Shown here in pieces: positions 16,147-27,400 of a stretch of 53,533 nucleotides of DNA. Both the position numbers and the translations under genes were made by a program. The stretch is from UBA5336 sp964492485 (GTDB taxonomy: Bacteria; Pseudomonadota; Alphaproteobacteria; Caulobacterales; Hyphomonadaceae). Under the pieces are notes generated by a model, which saw only the letters and a program-made list of their open reading frames with translations, did no database searches and was not told the DNA's origin. The stretch lies in the NCBI GenBank assembly GCA_964492485.1, contig CAZBKM010000017.1:1-53533 (forward strand). Reading direction: 5' to 3'. Position 1 is the first letter of the stretch. Each line of letters begins with the position of its first letter.

Positions 16147-17514
16147 ATGGGGAACCGACGCGTGGCGGAACCCTCCGCCATCAGGACAGGACTGATCCAC
16201 CTCATGATGAGCCTCGGCGTGTTCGCAGGGCTCTCGGGGGCGGCGGCCGCGGCGGTGCACCTCACCGGCGATGCCCGGGATGCCGGTCCGCGCCTGGAGC
16301 TCGCCATGTTCGATGACGTCAACGACCGCGCCCTCGCAGGTCTCAAGTCCCGCTTCGACCGGGGCGAGGCGTCCACCATGCAGCTTGCCGCCCTCAAGGT
16401 TGGTCCGCGCGACACCGCCGCGCCGGACGAGACGGGGCCCAGCCTCGGCGTGCCCGATCCCCAGCCTGCCCACGCCGACGCAGCCACTGCCGGTGCCGCC
16501 CGCACCGCCCCGGTCCGTGCCAGCCTGAACCGCGCGGAGGCCGTCGGCGGTGGGGTACGGATCAATGGCAAGACCGTCCTGCCAGGCGAGGCCTTCAGCG
16601 ACGTGCAGGCCATAGGGGCACTGCCCCGGGCGCCGATTTCCGGCCTCTGGGAACGCACCCGCCATGGCGTCGTCCCGCGGATCGGTGCAGAGGGTGATAT
16701 GCCCGCCGACGCCTATGCCCGCCCTTTCTATGTGCGCGGCAATACGCCGATCGTCTCGATCGTGGTCGGGGGTCTGGGCATCAATTACACTCATACCAAA
16801 TCCGCCATCGAGGAACTGCCGCCTGAAGTGACCCTCGCCTTTGCGCCCCATGCACGCGGCCTGTCGACCTGGGTCCGCCGGGCGCGCGACGCCGGTCACG
16901 AGGTGATCCTCGAACTCCCCCTGGAACCGTTCGACCACGGTCGCGTCAGCCCCCATCCATGGACCCTGACCTCCGGGGCCGAAGCGGAGACGAACGCCGT
17001 GCGGCTCGAGCGGCTGCTGGCCCTGGCGCCGGGCTATTTCGGGGTGATGAACTATCAGGGCGACAAGTTCGTGAAGGATGGCGAGGCGGTGTCCAGCCTG
17101 CTGGACTCGCTGACCCAGCGCGGGATCGCATTCGTCGAGGACGGCAGCTTGCCCAAATCCAGCCTGGCCGAGGCCGCGCGCGACCGCGACACCCGCTATG
17201 TCCGAGCGGACCTGGTGATCGATGCGCGGATCGATGCGAATGCCATGCAGGACCAGCTCAGTGCGCTGGAGAGCGCGGCCCGCGAACAGGGCGCAGCCCT
17301 TGGAACGGCCATCGCCTACCCGCTCACGATCGACACCTTGAAGGCCTGGACCGAGCAACTGCCCGAGAAGGGGCTCGTTCTGGCCCCCGCCTCGGCGCTG
17401 CAATCGCGTCCTGCCGGTGCGCCGGCCCAGGCTCAGGCCCAGGCACAGGCCCAAGCTCAGGCCCAGGCCGAACAGCGCCGTGCCGTCCCCCTCGGGACTG
17501 GAAGCCTGCCCTGA
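16147..17514 (+). CDS. Divergent polysaccharide deacetylase family protein
   Basis: This 455-residue protein has an N-terminal membrane or signal segment (about 15-38). A low-complexity Ala/Pro region of about 170 residues follows. The divergent polysaccharide deacetylase domain begins near TPIVSIVVGGLGIN and contains VTLAFAPHA, GHEVILELPLEP, GYFGVMNYQGDKF and the FVEDGS segment. The role is presumed to be cell-wall or polysaccharide related; enzymatic activity is unproven for this family. The ATG eight bases after AGGGAAGG is preferred over an in-frame GTG nine bases earlier. The C-terminus carries an Ala-Gln repeat. The gene lies between ctpA and rppH, as in many alphaproteobacteria. Confidence 0.87.
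   Translation: MGNRRVAEPSAIRTGLIHLMMSLGVFAGLSGAAAAAVHLTGDARDAGPRLELAMFDDVNDRALAGLKSRFDRGEASTMQLAALKVGPRDTAAPDETGPSLGVPDPQPAHADAATAGAARTAPVRASLNRAEAVGGGVRINGKTVLPGEAFSDVQAIGALPRAPISGLWERTRHGVVPRIGAEGDMPADAYARPFYVRGNTPIVSIVVGGLGINYTHTKSAIEELPPEVTLAFAPHARGLSTWVRRARDAGHEVILELPLEPFDHGRVSPHPWTLTSGAEAETNAVRLERLLALAPGYFGVMNYQGDKFVKDGEAVSSLLDSLTQRGIAFVEDGSLPKSSLAEAARDRDTRYVRADLVIDARIDANAMQDQLSALESAAREQGAALGTAIAYPLTIDTLKAWTEQLPEKGLVLAPASALQSRPAGAPAQAQAQAQAQAQAQAEQRRAVPLGTGSLP
17425..17469 (+). repeat. In-frame hexanucleotide repeat encoding Ala-Gln
   Basis: Imperfect GCCCAG/GCTCAG units repeat about seven times and encode alternating Ala and Gln near the C-terminus of the deacetylase-like protein. Such repeats can vary in copy number between strains. 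Confidence 0.8.
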
Positions 17515-17533
17515 TCGCCGCTACAGCGGGACC

Positions 17534-18034
17534 ATGGTCGAGCTCAAACGCAATCCCGATGCCTACCGCCCCAATGTGGGCCTGGCGCTGTTCTCCAAGG
17601 CAGGTCACGTCTTTCTCGGACGCCGGGTCAATGGTCGCGGCCCCTTCCAGTGGCAGATGCCGCAGGGTGGCGTTGACCGCGGCGAGCCGCCGCGAGAGGC
17701 GGCCCTGCGCGAGCTCGACGAGGAAATCGGCGTGCCGCCCAAACTGGTCGATATTCTCGAGGAAACCGAGGACTGGCTCTATTACGACTTTCCGCCGGAC
17801 CTGAAGCGCCGCATGCCCGGGCCCTATCTGGGCCAGCGGCAGAAATGGTTCGCGTTCCGTTTCCGCGGCTCCGACAGCGATGTGCGTCTCGACAAGCACA
17901 CGCCCGAATTCGATGCCTGGCGCTGGGCCCGACTTCAGGACGTGCCTGACCTGATCGTGCCGTTCAAACGCCCGGTCTACGAGGAAGTCGCCCGCCGGTT
18001 CGCCCGCTGGACGCGTCCGGAAACGGTGGGCTAA
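17534..18034 (+). CDS. rppH: RNA pyrophosphohydrolase (Nudix)
   Basis: It removes pyrophosphate from the 5' end of triphosphorylated mRNA and so starts RNase E-dependent decay; homologues also cleave dinucleoside polyphosphates. The 166 residues are the normal length. The family start YRPNVGLALF is followed by FQWQMPQGG and the Nudix box at about 45-67, with catalytic glutamates in REAALRELDEE. The C-terminal QKWFAFRF and FDAWRWA segments are typical of RppH. The start is 19 bases past the previous stop. This closes the envC-ctpA-deacetylase-rppH set. Confidence 0.95.
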   Translation: MVELKRNPDAYRPNVGLALFSKAGHVFLGRRVNGRGPFQWQMPQGGVDRGEPPREAALRELDEEIGVPPKLVDILEETEDWLYYDFPPDLKRRMPGPYLGQRQKWFAFRFRGSDSDVRLDKHTPEFDAWRWARLQDVPDLIVPFKRPVYEEVARRFARWTRPETVG

Positions 18035-18140
18035 ACCACGTTCGGAGCAATCGGGACCGAATGCGAACCGCGAAGACCGGTTCCGACGCCGGCAGAAGCG
18101 GTCTACCCTCTTCTTCTCGGCTGACCGCAAGAGGACGATC

Positions 18141-18944
18141 ATGGCCAAGAGTCTGTTGATGATCCACGGCGTGGGCTGCGGCGGTAACGTCTGGGACAGA
18201 ATGCGGACCGGCTTCGAGGCCGCCGGCTATGTCTGCGACGCGCCGACCCTGTTTCCGGACCTGCGAACGCCGGAGGCGCCACCGGAGGCCCTGGGCCGCC
18301 TGTCGCTGGAGGATTATGTCAACGCCATGTCGGAAGCTGCCGGTCGGATGGCGGAGCGCCACGGAAAGCCTCCGGTGGTGATCGGCCATTCCATGGGTGG
18401 CCTGATCGCCCAGCGGCTGGTCGAGCGGGGCGAGGTTGCGGCCGGCATCTTCCTGACGCCGGCTCAACCGGCCGGCTGCACTGTCCGCGACCTGCGCGTC
18501 CTGCGGACCTTCTGGAGCATTGTGCGCCACGGGCCCGGGGCTCTGCCCGGAAAGGCGTTGAAGGTTGGCCCCAAGGGCTTTTCCTGGGGCGTGCTGAACG
18601 CCGTCCCGAAGTCACGCCACGCCGCCGTATATGCCGAAGCGCTCTACGATTCCGGGCAGGTCTATGCCGACCTGACAGACCCGCCGGAGATCGACACCGA
18701 CCGGATACGCGTCCCGACCCTGACCATCGGAGCCCGGCGTGACCGGGCAACACCGGTGAAGGCCGTGCGCAAGACGGCCGCCAAGTATGCCGCCGCGCCA
18801 GTTCCGGGCGACTATCTGGAGTATCGCGAGAACGCCCACTGGATCGTGGACGAACCGGGCACCGATCGGGTCATCGCCGACATGGTCGATTGGCTGGGAC
18901 GCCGGCTGCCACAGGACGCATCGCCGGTCCCGCCCGCGGCCTGA
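18141..18944 (+). CDS. Alpha/beta-fold hydrolase
   Basis: This is a 267-residue single-domain hydrolase. The first strand and oxyanion region LLMIHGVGCGG (5-15) are followed by nucleophile elbow GHSMGG (82-87, S84). A probable acid Asp lies in the IGARRDRATP region, and catalytic His is in ENAHWIVDEPG near residue 235. No signal peptide is visible, so it is likely cytosolic. A GCAAGAGGACG ribosome site precedes the ATG. It is convergent with the esterase gene, with 12 bases between. The substrate cannot be told. Confidence 0.85.
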   Translation: MAKSLLMIHGVGCGGNVWDRMRTGFEAAGYVCDAPTLFPDLRTPEAPPEALGRLSLEDYVNAMSEAAGRMAERHGKPPVVIGHSMGGLIAQRLVERGEVAAGIFLTPAQPAGCTVRDLRVLRTFWSIVRHGPGALPGKALKVGPKGFSWGVLNAVPKSRHAAVYAEALYDSGQVYADLTDPPEIDTDRIRVPTLTIGARRDRATPVKAVRKTAAKYAAAPVPGDYLEYRENAHWIVDEPGTDRVIADMVDWLGRRLPQDASPVPPAA

Positions 18945-18956
18945 CCGGGACGAAAC

Positions 18957-19877
18957 TCACGTTGATGGGGGCAAGCCCAGCCGCTTTCGGGTCCACTCCG
19001 CAAGCCCGGCTTGGGCACACCGCGCATCCCCCAGAAAGTCGGCCAGCGCCTGAAACACGTGGATCATCTCCGGCCAGACTTCCAGGGTCGCGGGCACACC
19101 GGCTGCGCCGGCACGTTCGGCAAGGCTCACGCTGTCTGAGAGGAGGATCTCGTCACCGCCGACCTGGATGAGCAGTGGCGGCAGGCCCGACAGGTCTGCA
19201 TGCACGGGCGACGCCACGGGATCCTGGGGTGACCTCTGGCCGAGATAGAGCTGAGCCATGTTGTCCAGACCGGCCCGTGTGACCATGGGATCGGCCTCGG
19301 CGCGGCTCTGATAGCTCCAGCCGCCATTGCCCAGATTGACCCAGGGCGACAGGAGCAGCGCGCCGGCCGGCATTGCCAGGCCCTGCGCGCGCGCCTGGAC
19401 CAGGGTCGAGACGGCAAGACCGCCACCCGCACTGTCCCCGCCGACGACGATGGCCTGCGGCGCGCGACCGTGATTGATAAGGGCGCGATAGGCCGCCACC
19501 CCATCCTCCACCGCCGCCGGACACGGATGCTCGGGGGCCAGCCGATAATTCAGACTCACCGCTTCGATGCCAGCCAGATGCGCCAGATTGGCAACGAGAG
19601 CGCGGTGGCTTTCTGCGCTGCCCAGGACATAGCCGCCGCCATGGAAATAGAGCAGGACGCGACCTTCGGCGGCACGCGTCGGTGTGAACCTCAAGCCGCT
19701 CACACCGCCCAGTTCGGTGGCCGAGACGGAGACGTCCGGAGGTGCGGAAAAGCCCGCCGTCGCCTGCGCCATCTGGCGGCGCATCTCCTCGATACTCGAT
19801 GCCGCTCCGCGTTCCGCAGCTCGGGCGCGCATCATCGATTTCAGCGTGTCGATCTCTCTCGGCATGGCCAACCCCAT
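18957..19877 (-). CDS. HSL-family esterase/lipase
   Basis: This carboxylesterase of the hormone-sensitive lipase family has about 306 residues. The oxyanion motif HGGG (79-82, in YFHGGGYVLGS) and the nucleophile motif GDSAGG (147-152, S149) are intact. The C-terminal acid is in the VGGDEILLSD segment and His in WPEMIHVFQ. A lid-like helical N-terminus precedes the core. The start is uncertain: ATG at 19877 or 19865, or TTG at 19919, and none has a strong ribosome site. It is downstream of lpd on the same strand, but 165 bases away. It likely hydrolyses short-chain esters. Confidence 0.87.
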   Translation of the reverse strand: MGLAMPREIDTLKSMMRARAAERGAASSIEEMRRQMAQATAGFSAPPDVSVSATELGGVSGLRFTPTRAAEGRVLLYFHGGGYVLGSAESHRALVANLAHLAGIEAVSLNYRLAPEHPCPAAVEDGVAAYRALINHGRAPQAIVVGGDSAGGGLAVSTLVQARAQGLAMPAGALLLSPWVNLGNGGWSYQSRAEADPMVTRAGLDNMAQLYLGQRSPQDPVASPVHADLSGLPPLLIQVGGDEILLSDSVSLAERAGAAGVPATLEVWPEMIHVFQALADFLGDARCAQAGLAEWTRKRLGLPPST

Positions 19878-20042
19878 CAACCCTGCCGAAATCTTTGCAG
19901 CAAAACCCTGCGCCGCCAAGCGTCACGCGGGGCGCGCAGATCGATGGGCCGCGCCAAGTGGCGGTACCGACACGCTTCCTCATGGCCAACCTGTGGCCAC
20001 CCGCCGCGACAGGCCAAGACGCCCGCCGCGATCCCCGGTCGG

Positions 20043-21449
20043 CTACATCTGCATGGTCCAGCCTTCGACACCCATGGCGGCCTGCCGCACCGCTTCCGAC
20101 ATGGTCGGGTGCGCATGGCTGGTTCGGGCAAGATCCTCGGAGGCCGCGCCGAATTCCATGGCCACACAGACCTCGCCGATCATCTCGCCGACGCCGACGC
20201 CGATCATGTGCGCGCCCAGGATCCTGTCCGTACCTGCCTCGGCCAGGATCTTCACGAATCCTTCCGTCTCGTGATTGGTGCGCGCGCGCGAATTCGCCAT
20301 GAAGGGGAAGCGCCCCACGGTATAGTCGACGCCATCGGCCTTCAGCTGTTCCTCCGTGCGGCCGACCCAGGCGATTTCGGGGTTCGTGTAGACGACGCTT
20401 GGCACCTTGTCGTAGTCCACATGTCCGGCCTTGCCGGCGATCAGCTCGGCCACGGCGACTCCGTCATCCTCTGCCTTGTGGGCGAGCATCGGGCCATGGA
20501 TACAATCGCCTATGGCCCAAACGCCCTCGGCGGCCCGGAAGTGGCCGTCCACGACCTCGACGAAACCCCGCTTGTCCGTCCTGGCGCCAACCGTCTCCAG
20601 GCCCAGACCGTCGGTGTAAGGGCGCCGGCCTACCGCCACGATCACCACGTCTGCATCCATGGTCTCGGTCGCGCCGCCTTCGGCTGGCTCCATGGAAAGC
20701 TTCAGCTTGGTCTTCAGCTTTTCGACGCCGGTGACCTTCTTCTTGAAGTGGAAGGTAAGCCCCTGTTTCTCGAACACCTTGCGGGCCTGCTTCGAGATCT
20801 CGCCGTCGGCGGTGGGCAGGCAGCGGTCGAGATATTCCACGACATGCACCTCCGACCCGAGGCGCGACCAGACGCACCCCATTTCAAGTCCGATGACCCC
20901 GGCACCGATAAGGATCAGCTTCTTGGGTACCGATGTCAGCGACAGGGCGCCCGTATTGGTGACCACGCGCTCCTCGTCGATCTCGATGCCCGGCAGGCTG
21001 GTCGGTTCCGAGCCGGTGGCGATGACGATGTTCCGGGTCGACAGCGTGCGGGTGGCGCCGTCGGGTCCTGTGACCTCCACCTGACCCGGCGCAACGATGC
21101 GCCCCTCGCCCGGGACATGATCCACCTTGTTCTTCTTGAACAGGTAGACGACGCCCTTTGTCAGGCCGTCCACGGCCTCTTCCTTCTGGGACATCATCTG
21201 CCGGAGATCGAGGTCCAGCTTCCCGACCTTGATACCCATACGTTCGAAATCGTTGCGCGCGGCGGCGTAGAATTCCGACGCGTGCAGGAGGGCCTTGGAG
21301 GGAATGCAGCCGACGTTCAGGCAGGTCCCGCCCAGCGTCTCCCGCTTTTCGACGCACGCCACCTTTAGCCCGAGCTGTCCCGCGCGGATGGCGCAATTGT
21401 AGCCGCCTGGGCCGCCACCGATGATGACGACGTCGTAGGTGTCAGACAT
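20043..21449 (-). CDS. lpdA: Dihydrolipoyl dehydrogenase (E3)
   Basis: This FAD enzyme re-oxidises the dihydrolipoyl groups of 2-oxoacid dehydrogenase complexes and reduces NAD. The 468 residues are the normal length. The FAD motif IGGGPGG (10-16) is followed by the redox-active disulfide CLNVGC (C43, C48). A second nucleotide motif, IGAGVIGLEMG, binds NAD. The C-terminal dimer interface contributes the proton-relay His and Glu in HAHPTMSEA. It lies downstream of sucA-sucB, separated by two membrane-protein genes, so it probably serves the 2-oxoglutarate complex. It could also serve pyruvate dehydrogenase. Confidence 0.97.
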   Translation of the reverse strand: MSDTYDVVIIGGGPGGYNCAIRAGQLGLKVACVEKRETLGGTCLNVGCIPSKALLHASEFYAAARNDFERMGIKVGKLDLDLRQMMSQKEEAVDGLTKGVVYLFKKNKVDHVPGEGRIVAPGQVEVTGPDGATRTLSTRNIVIATGSEPTSLPGIEIDEERVVTNTGALSLTSVPKKLILIGAGVIGLEMGCVWSRLGSEVHVVEYLDRCLPTADGEISKQARKVFEKQGLTFHFKKKVTGVEKLKTKLKLSMEPAEGGATETMDADVVIVAVGRRPYTDGLGLETVGARTDKRGFVEVVDGHFRAAEGVWAIGDCIHGPMLAHKAEDDGVAVAELIAGKAGHVDYDKVPSVVYTNPEIAWVGRTEEQLKADGVDYTVGRFPFMANSRARTNHETEGFVKILAEAGTDRILGAHMIGVGVGEMIGEVCVAMEFGAASEDLARTSHAHPTMSEAVRQAAMGVEGWTMQM

Positions 21450-21529
21450 GGAAGATAAGCCTATCGATTGACCGAAAGATGTGCCGCGAACCTAAGCGAT
21501 GGCGTGGTGAAATCAATGCGGCTTAGGGT

Positions 21530-21904
21530 TTAAGACGGCCGTCGATGCGTCAGCGCGAGGACAAGAAGTCCGGCGGCAAGCCCGAGCATCGCGATCGCCT
21601 CATCGATCCAGAGGGAGGAGTCGGCCTGCGACGCCAGCATGCCCGCCAGAAGAACGGCATTGGCGAGGGCGGCAACGAAGACGAAGAACGTGCCGCCGCG
21701 CAGCGCGAACAGCGCCAGAATGCCGCCCAGGGCAGCGCCCAGCGCCTGAAGCGCGGGCAATACGAACACCAGGTCTCTGAGCGCCGCGCCCATAGGGGCA
21801 CCGCGCCCGGTATAAAGCATGAGCCAGCGCAGCGTCTCCCACCCCCACACCAGTCCCGCCAAGAGAAGCGCGGCTCCGACAAAACGGCGGATCGTTATGG
21901 ACAT
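21530..21904 (-). CDS. Small multi-pass membrane protein, unknown function
   Basis: This 124-residue hydrophobic protein has about four predicted membrane segments: GAALLLAGLVWGW, the segment around VFVLPALQALGAALGGILALFA, FFVFVAALANAVLLAGML, and the C-terminal AIAMLGLAAGLLVLAL. The start MSITIRRF follows a GGGGGGAAG ribosome site; an in-frame ATG 20 codons earlier is rejected. The family is not recognised. The gene sits between another membrane-protein gene and lpdA on the same strand. A real gene is likely from its composition and ribosome site. Confidence 0.68.
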   Translation of the reverse strand: MSITIRRFVGAALLLAGLVWGWETLRWLMLYTGRGAPMGAALRDLVFVLPALQALGAALGGILALFALRGGTFFVFVAALANAVLLAGMLASQADSSLWIDEAIAMLGLAAGLLVLALTHRRPS

Positions 21905-21968
21905 TCTGACTTCCCCCCGACCGGCAGATGGATGCAAGTGGACCGCACCCCGCCCGATTGGCAAGGGG

Positions 21969-22559
21969 TTAGCGCCCGCGACGCGCCATCATGCGCCGTC
22001 CATCGCGGGCAAATCGCGCACGGTTCGCTGCAATTGCACTGGCAAACGGGGTCCCCCTCGGAGGGGCATATGCGGCGGGGTCGAGCGGCGCCTCGGACGC
22101 CCTGCGATCGCGCGGCCTTTCGGGCGCGGGATGGTCGGCGCGCGAGGCGGGCGCCCGGCGACGAAGCATCCAGACCGCCATCGCCAACAGCATGGCTGAG
22201 ACGCAGGCGCCTGCCACGGCGCCCTCGGCTGAGCTTGGATTGCGCCACCAGCCAAGCTCGAAATCGGTGATGAACAATGCCGGCAATCCGGTCAGACAGC
22301 CCAGGACATAAGCGAGTACGGCGCCAGGCCGAGCGCGGGCCACCTGCACCGCAGCGAGATAGTAGAACGCTGCAGCCGCAAAATAGGGAATGCCAAAATG
22401 CAGCCCGAGCGCACGCCAGTCGACCCCCTCCAGTCGGGCCTCATGGAACAGCATTGCGACCGCCAGCATGATCGATGGCCAGCGCATCGCCGCCAGAGCC
22501 GAAAAGGCGAAGGCAACGGCCAGCACGGCGATAAGGGCAGCTATGAGCTTGCGCGGCAT
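21969..22559 (-). CDS. Membrane protein with Arg-rich tail, unknown function
   Basis: This protein of about 196 residues has four or five membrane segments: LIAALIAVLAVAFAFSALAA, IMLAVAMLF, FAAAAFYYLAAVQV, AVLAYVLGCLTGLPALF and AVAGACVSAMLLAMAVWML. A basic, Pro/Arg-rich cytoplasmic tail of about 65 residues follows. The start MPRKLIAAL is preferred over an ATG 24 codons upstream that would add a non-family-like stretch. The gene is downstream of sucB, after the repeat element, and its stop is 64 bases before the next small membrane protein's ATG. No function is proposed. Confidence 0.7.
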   Translation of the reverse strand: MPRKLIAALIAVLAVAFAFSALAAMRWPSIMLAVAMLFHEARLEGVDWRALGLHFGIPYFAAAAFYYLAAVQVARARPGAVLAYVLGCLTGLPALFITDFELGWWRNPSSAEGAVAGACVSAMLLAMAVWMLRRRAPASRADHPAPERPRDRRASEAPLDPAAYAPPRGTPFASAIAANRARFARDGRRMMARRGR

Positions 22560-22650
22560 GGCGCCGACCTTGCGCCAGCCAAGGTAAGCGGGGGATGAAC
22601 AGGCGGTGCCAAACCTTCCCCACCCCAACAATCTCCTCGCGCCTCTTCTT

Positions 22651-22827
22651 GACGCGAACCGGTGCCCAGTTCGCTTGAAAAGGGTTCAGCCGGCGGGCCG
22701 GCCGAGCGAGCCGCCGGATCCGACACTCAAAACAAGGTCGGAGCAAACGGACCCGGTTGCGAACGGAGACCTGCACAAGAACAATGATGTAAAGCGACGG
22801 TCCGAATTAAAACGAAAGACCGATACT

Positions 22828-22830
<3 letters not shown>
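22651..22830. repeat. Composite intergenic repeat downstream of sucB
   Basis: Two parts are visible. Positions 22651-22680 resemble the inner part of the palindromic repeat at 1-97. Positions 22738-22830 match 38148-38240 over 93 bases with about four-fifths identity. The right end forms a hairpin (arms 22790-22803 and 22817-22830) whose last bases include the sucB stop codon, so it may work as a transcription terminator or mRNA 3'-end stabiliser for the suc operon. Confidence 0.75.
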
Positions 22831-24408
<1,578 letters not shown>

Positions 24409-24448
24409 GTCCGTCTCGTCTTGTCTCGATGCTGTTGGAACCGGAACC

Positions 24449-27400
24449 TCAGGCGGTGACCACCGTGTCCTGGACGTCCTTCTCGCCCAGGGCCGCGTTG
24501 ATCAGCGCCTCGCGCTCCTCGTTATGCTTGGAAAGCAGACCCGTCGCCGTTGCTGCAGAAGGCACGCGTCCGGCATATTTCGGACGTGGCGACCTGCAGC
24601 CCGCCTGACCCGCGCACCATTCGATCTCGTCGCGGATGAAGGTCCATCCACCCATGTTGCGCGGCTCTTCCTGGCACCAGACCAGCTCCGCAGACCTGAA
24701 CCGCTTGAGTTCCGCGATGATAGATTTTCGCGGCACGGGATAGAACTGCTCGACCCGTAAAAGGTAGATGTCGTTCAGCCCGCGCTCCTCGCGGGCTTCG
24801 AACAGGTCGTAATAGACTTTTCCCGAGCACATCACGACACGACGGATCTTGTCGTCCGACGCCAGCTTGACCTTGCCCTGCCGGCCCGGCGTTTCCGCGT
24901 CGTCCCAGAGAACCCGGTGGAAACTGTCATTCGGCCCCATCTCTTCCAGCGTTGACACGGCCAGCTTGTGGCGCAACAGCGACTTGGGTGTCATCACGAT
25001 CAGCGGCTTGCGGAAATCGCGGTGGATCTGCCGGCGCAGGGCGTGGAAGTAGTTCGCCGGCGTCGTCAGGTTGACCACCTGCATATTGTCCTCGGCACAC
25101 ATCTGCAGGAAGCGCTCCAGCCTCGCGGAGGAGTGCTCGGGTCCCTGGCCCTCATAGCCGTGGGGCAGGAGGCAGACCAGCCCCGACATGCGCAGCCATT
25201 TGCGCTCCGCCGACGAAATGAACTGGTCGAAGAACACCTGTGCCCCGTTCGCGAAATCTCCGAATTGCGCCTCCCACAGGACCAGCGTCTTCGGGTCGGC
25301 AAGCGAATAGCCATACTCGAAACCCAGGACCGCCTCCTCCGACAGGAGCGAGTCGATCACCTCGTAGGGCGCCTGCTTGTCGCCGAGATGGTTCAGCGGC
25401 GTGTAGCGCTCACCCGTCGCCTGATCGACGATGTGGCTGTGGCGCTGGGAGAAGGTGCCGCGTCCCGAATCCTGTCCCGAGAGGCGAACGGGGAATCCCT
25501 CGTCCAGAAGCGTGGCAAAGGCGAGATGTTCGGCCGTCGCCCAGTCGATGTTCTCTCCGGACTGGATCGTCTTGCGCCGGCCCTCGATGACACGGGCCAG
25601 CGTCTTGTGGGGCGTGATCCCCTCCGGCACCGTCGTGATGGTCTCGCCCAGGCGCTGGAGCCGTTCGCGCGAGACACCCGTGACGCCGCGGCGATCGTCG
25701 TCATCGGGCAGGCGGAACCCCTTCCATTCGCCGTCGAGCCAGTCCGCCTTCTGGGTCTTCAGGGTCTTGCCCTGCTCGAAAGCGTTGTCGAGGAAGGCTT
25801 CGAAGGCCTTGACCTCCGCATCCACGGCGTCGGCCTCGACCAGCCCCTCCTCCACCAGACGCCTGGCGTAGATGTCCCGCGTGGACGGGTGGTCCTTGAT
25901 CCGATTGTACATCTGCGGCTGGGTGAACATCGGTTCGTCACCCTCATTGTGACCGAACCGGCGATAGCAGAACAGGTCGATCACCACATCCTTGCCGAAC
26001 TTCTGGCGGTACTCGGTCGCCACCTTTGCGGCATAGGTCACCGCCTCGGGGTCATCGCCATTCACGTGAAAGATCGGCGCCTGCACCATGAGCGCCACAT
26101 CCGACGGATAGGGCGAAGAGCGCGAATACATCGGACTCGTGGTGAAACCGATCTGGTTGTTGATGATGAAGTGCACCGTGCCCCCGGTACGGTAGCCCAT
26201 CAAGCCCGACAGGGCGAAGCATTCCGCCACGACGCCCTGCCCGGCAAAGGCGGCGTCGCCGTGAAGCAGCAAGGGCATCACCACCGAACGGTCGAGCACA
26301 CCGCTTTCGCGGTGGCGCATCGCCTGCTTGGACCGCGCCCGGCCCAACACGACCGGATTGACCGCCTCGAGGTGCGAAGGGTTGGCGTTCATGGTCAGGT
26401 GCACATGGTTGCCATCGAAGACCCGATCCGAGGAGGCACCGAGATGGTATTTGACATCGCCGGAGCCGAACTCCTCCGCACCCAGCGTCGAACCACCCTG
26501 GAACTCATGGAAAATCTTCTCGTAGGGCTTGCCCATCACGGCGGCGAGCATGTTCAGCCGGCCGCGGTGGGGCATGCCCACCACGATTTCCTGCACGCCC
26601 AGCGCGCCGCCCCGCTTGATGATCTGCTCGAGCGCCGGCACGGCCGCCTCCGCGCCGTCCAGACCGAACCGTTTGGTACCCGGAAACCGCTTGTGCAGGA
26701 ATCGCTCGAAGGTTTCCGCCTCGATCAGCTTCGACAGGATGGCCCGCTTGCCTTCGGGGGTGAAGGCGACGCCCTTGTCCGGTCCCTCGATCCGCTCCTG
26801 CAGCCAGGATTTCTCGTCGGGATCGGCGATGTGCATGAACTGGATGCCCAGCGTCGAGCAATAGGTCCGGCACAGGATGTCCAGCATCTCCCGAACCGTG
26901 GCATATTCCAGCCCCAGAACGTGATCGATGAAGATCGGCCGGTCGAGATCGGCCTCCCCGAACCCGTATGTCTCCGGCTCGAGCTCGTTCAGGTCGCCCC
27001 GTTCCTCAAGACCCAGCGGATCCAGATTGGCCATCAGGTGACCCCGGATCCGGTAGGCGCGGATCATCATCAGCGCCCGGATGGAATCCTTGACCGCCTG
27101 GGCGATCTCGTCGGCACTGGCCTGGGGGGCGCGCTCCTGGAGCTTGCCCGCAATCTTCGGTTCCACAGACGGCCAGTTGCCGTCGAAGACCGCGATGTCC
27201 TCCTCGCTGGCCCGCGGCCAGTCGCGACGCCGCCAGCTGGCCCCCTCCGCATTGTCACGGGCCGCGTCGCCGGGGTCGCCCACCTCCTCGAAAAAGCTGC
27301 GCCAGCTTTCGGGGACCGAGCGGGGGTCGCGCACATAGGCGGCCTGCATCTGTTCGAGGTATGTGGCGTTGCCACCGTAGAGGAAAAGCGTGTCGAGGAG

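Noticed and set aside
19470..21368. Long plus-strand frame opposite lpdA and the esterase gene
   Set aside because: It mirrors the codon structure of the real genes, with no protein family recognisable.
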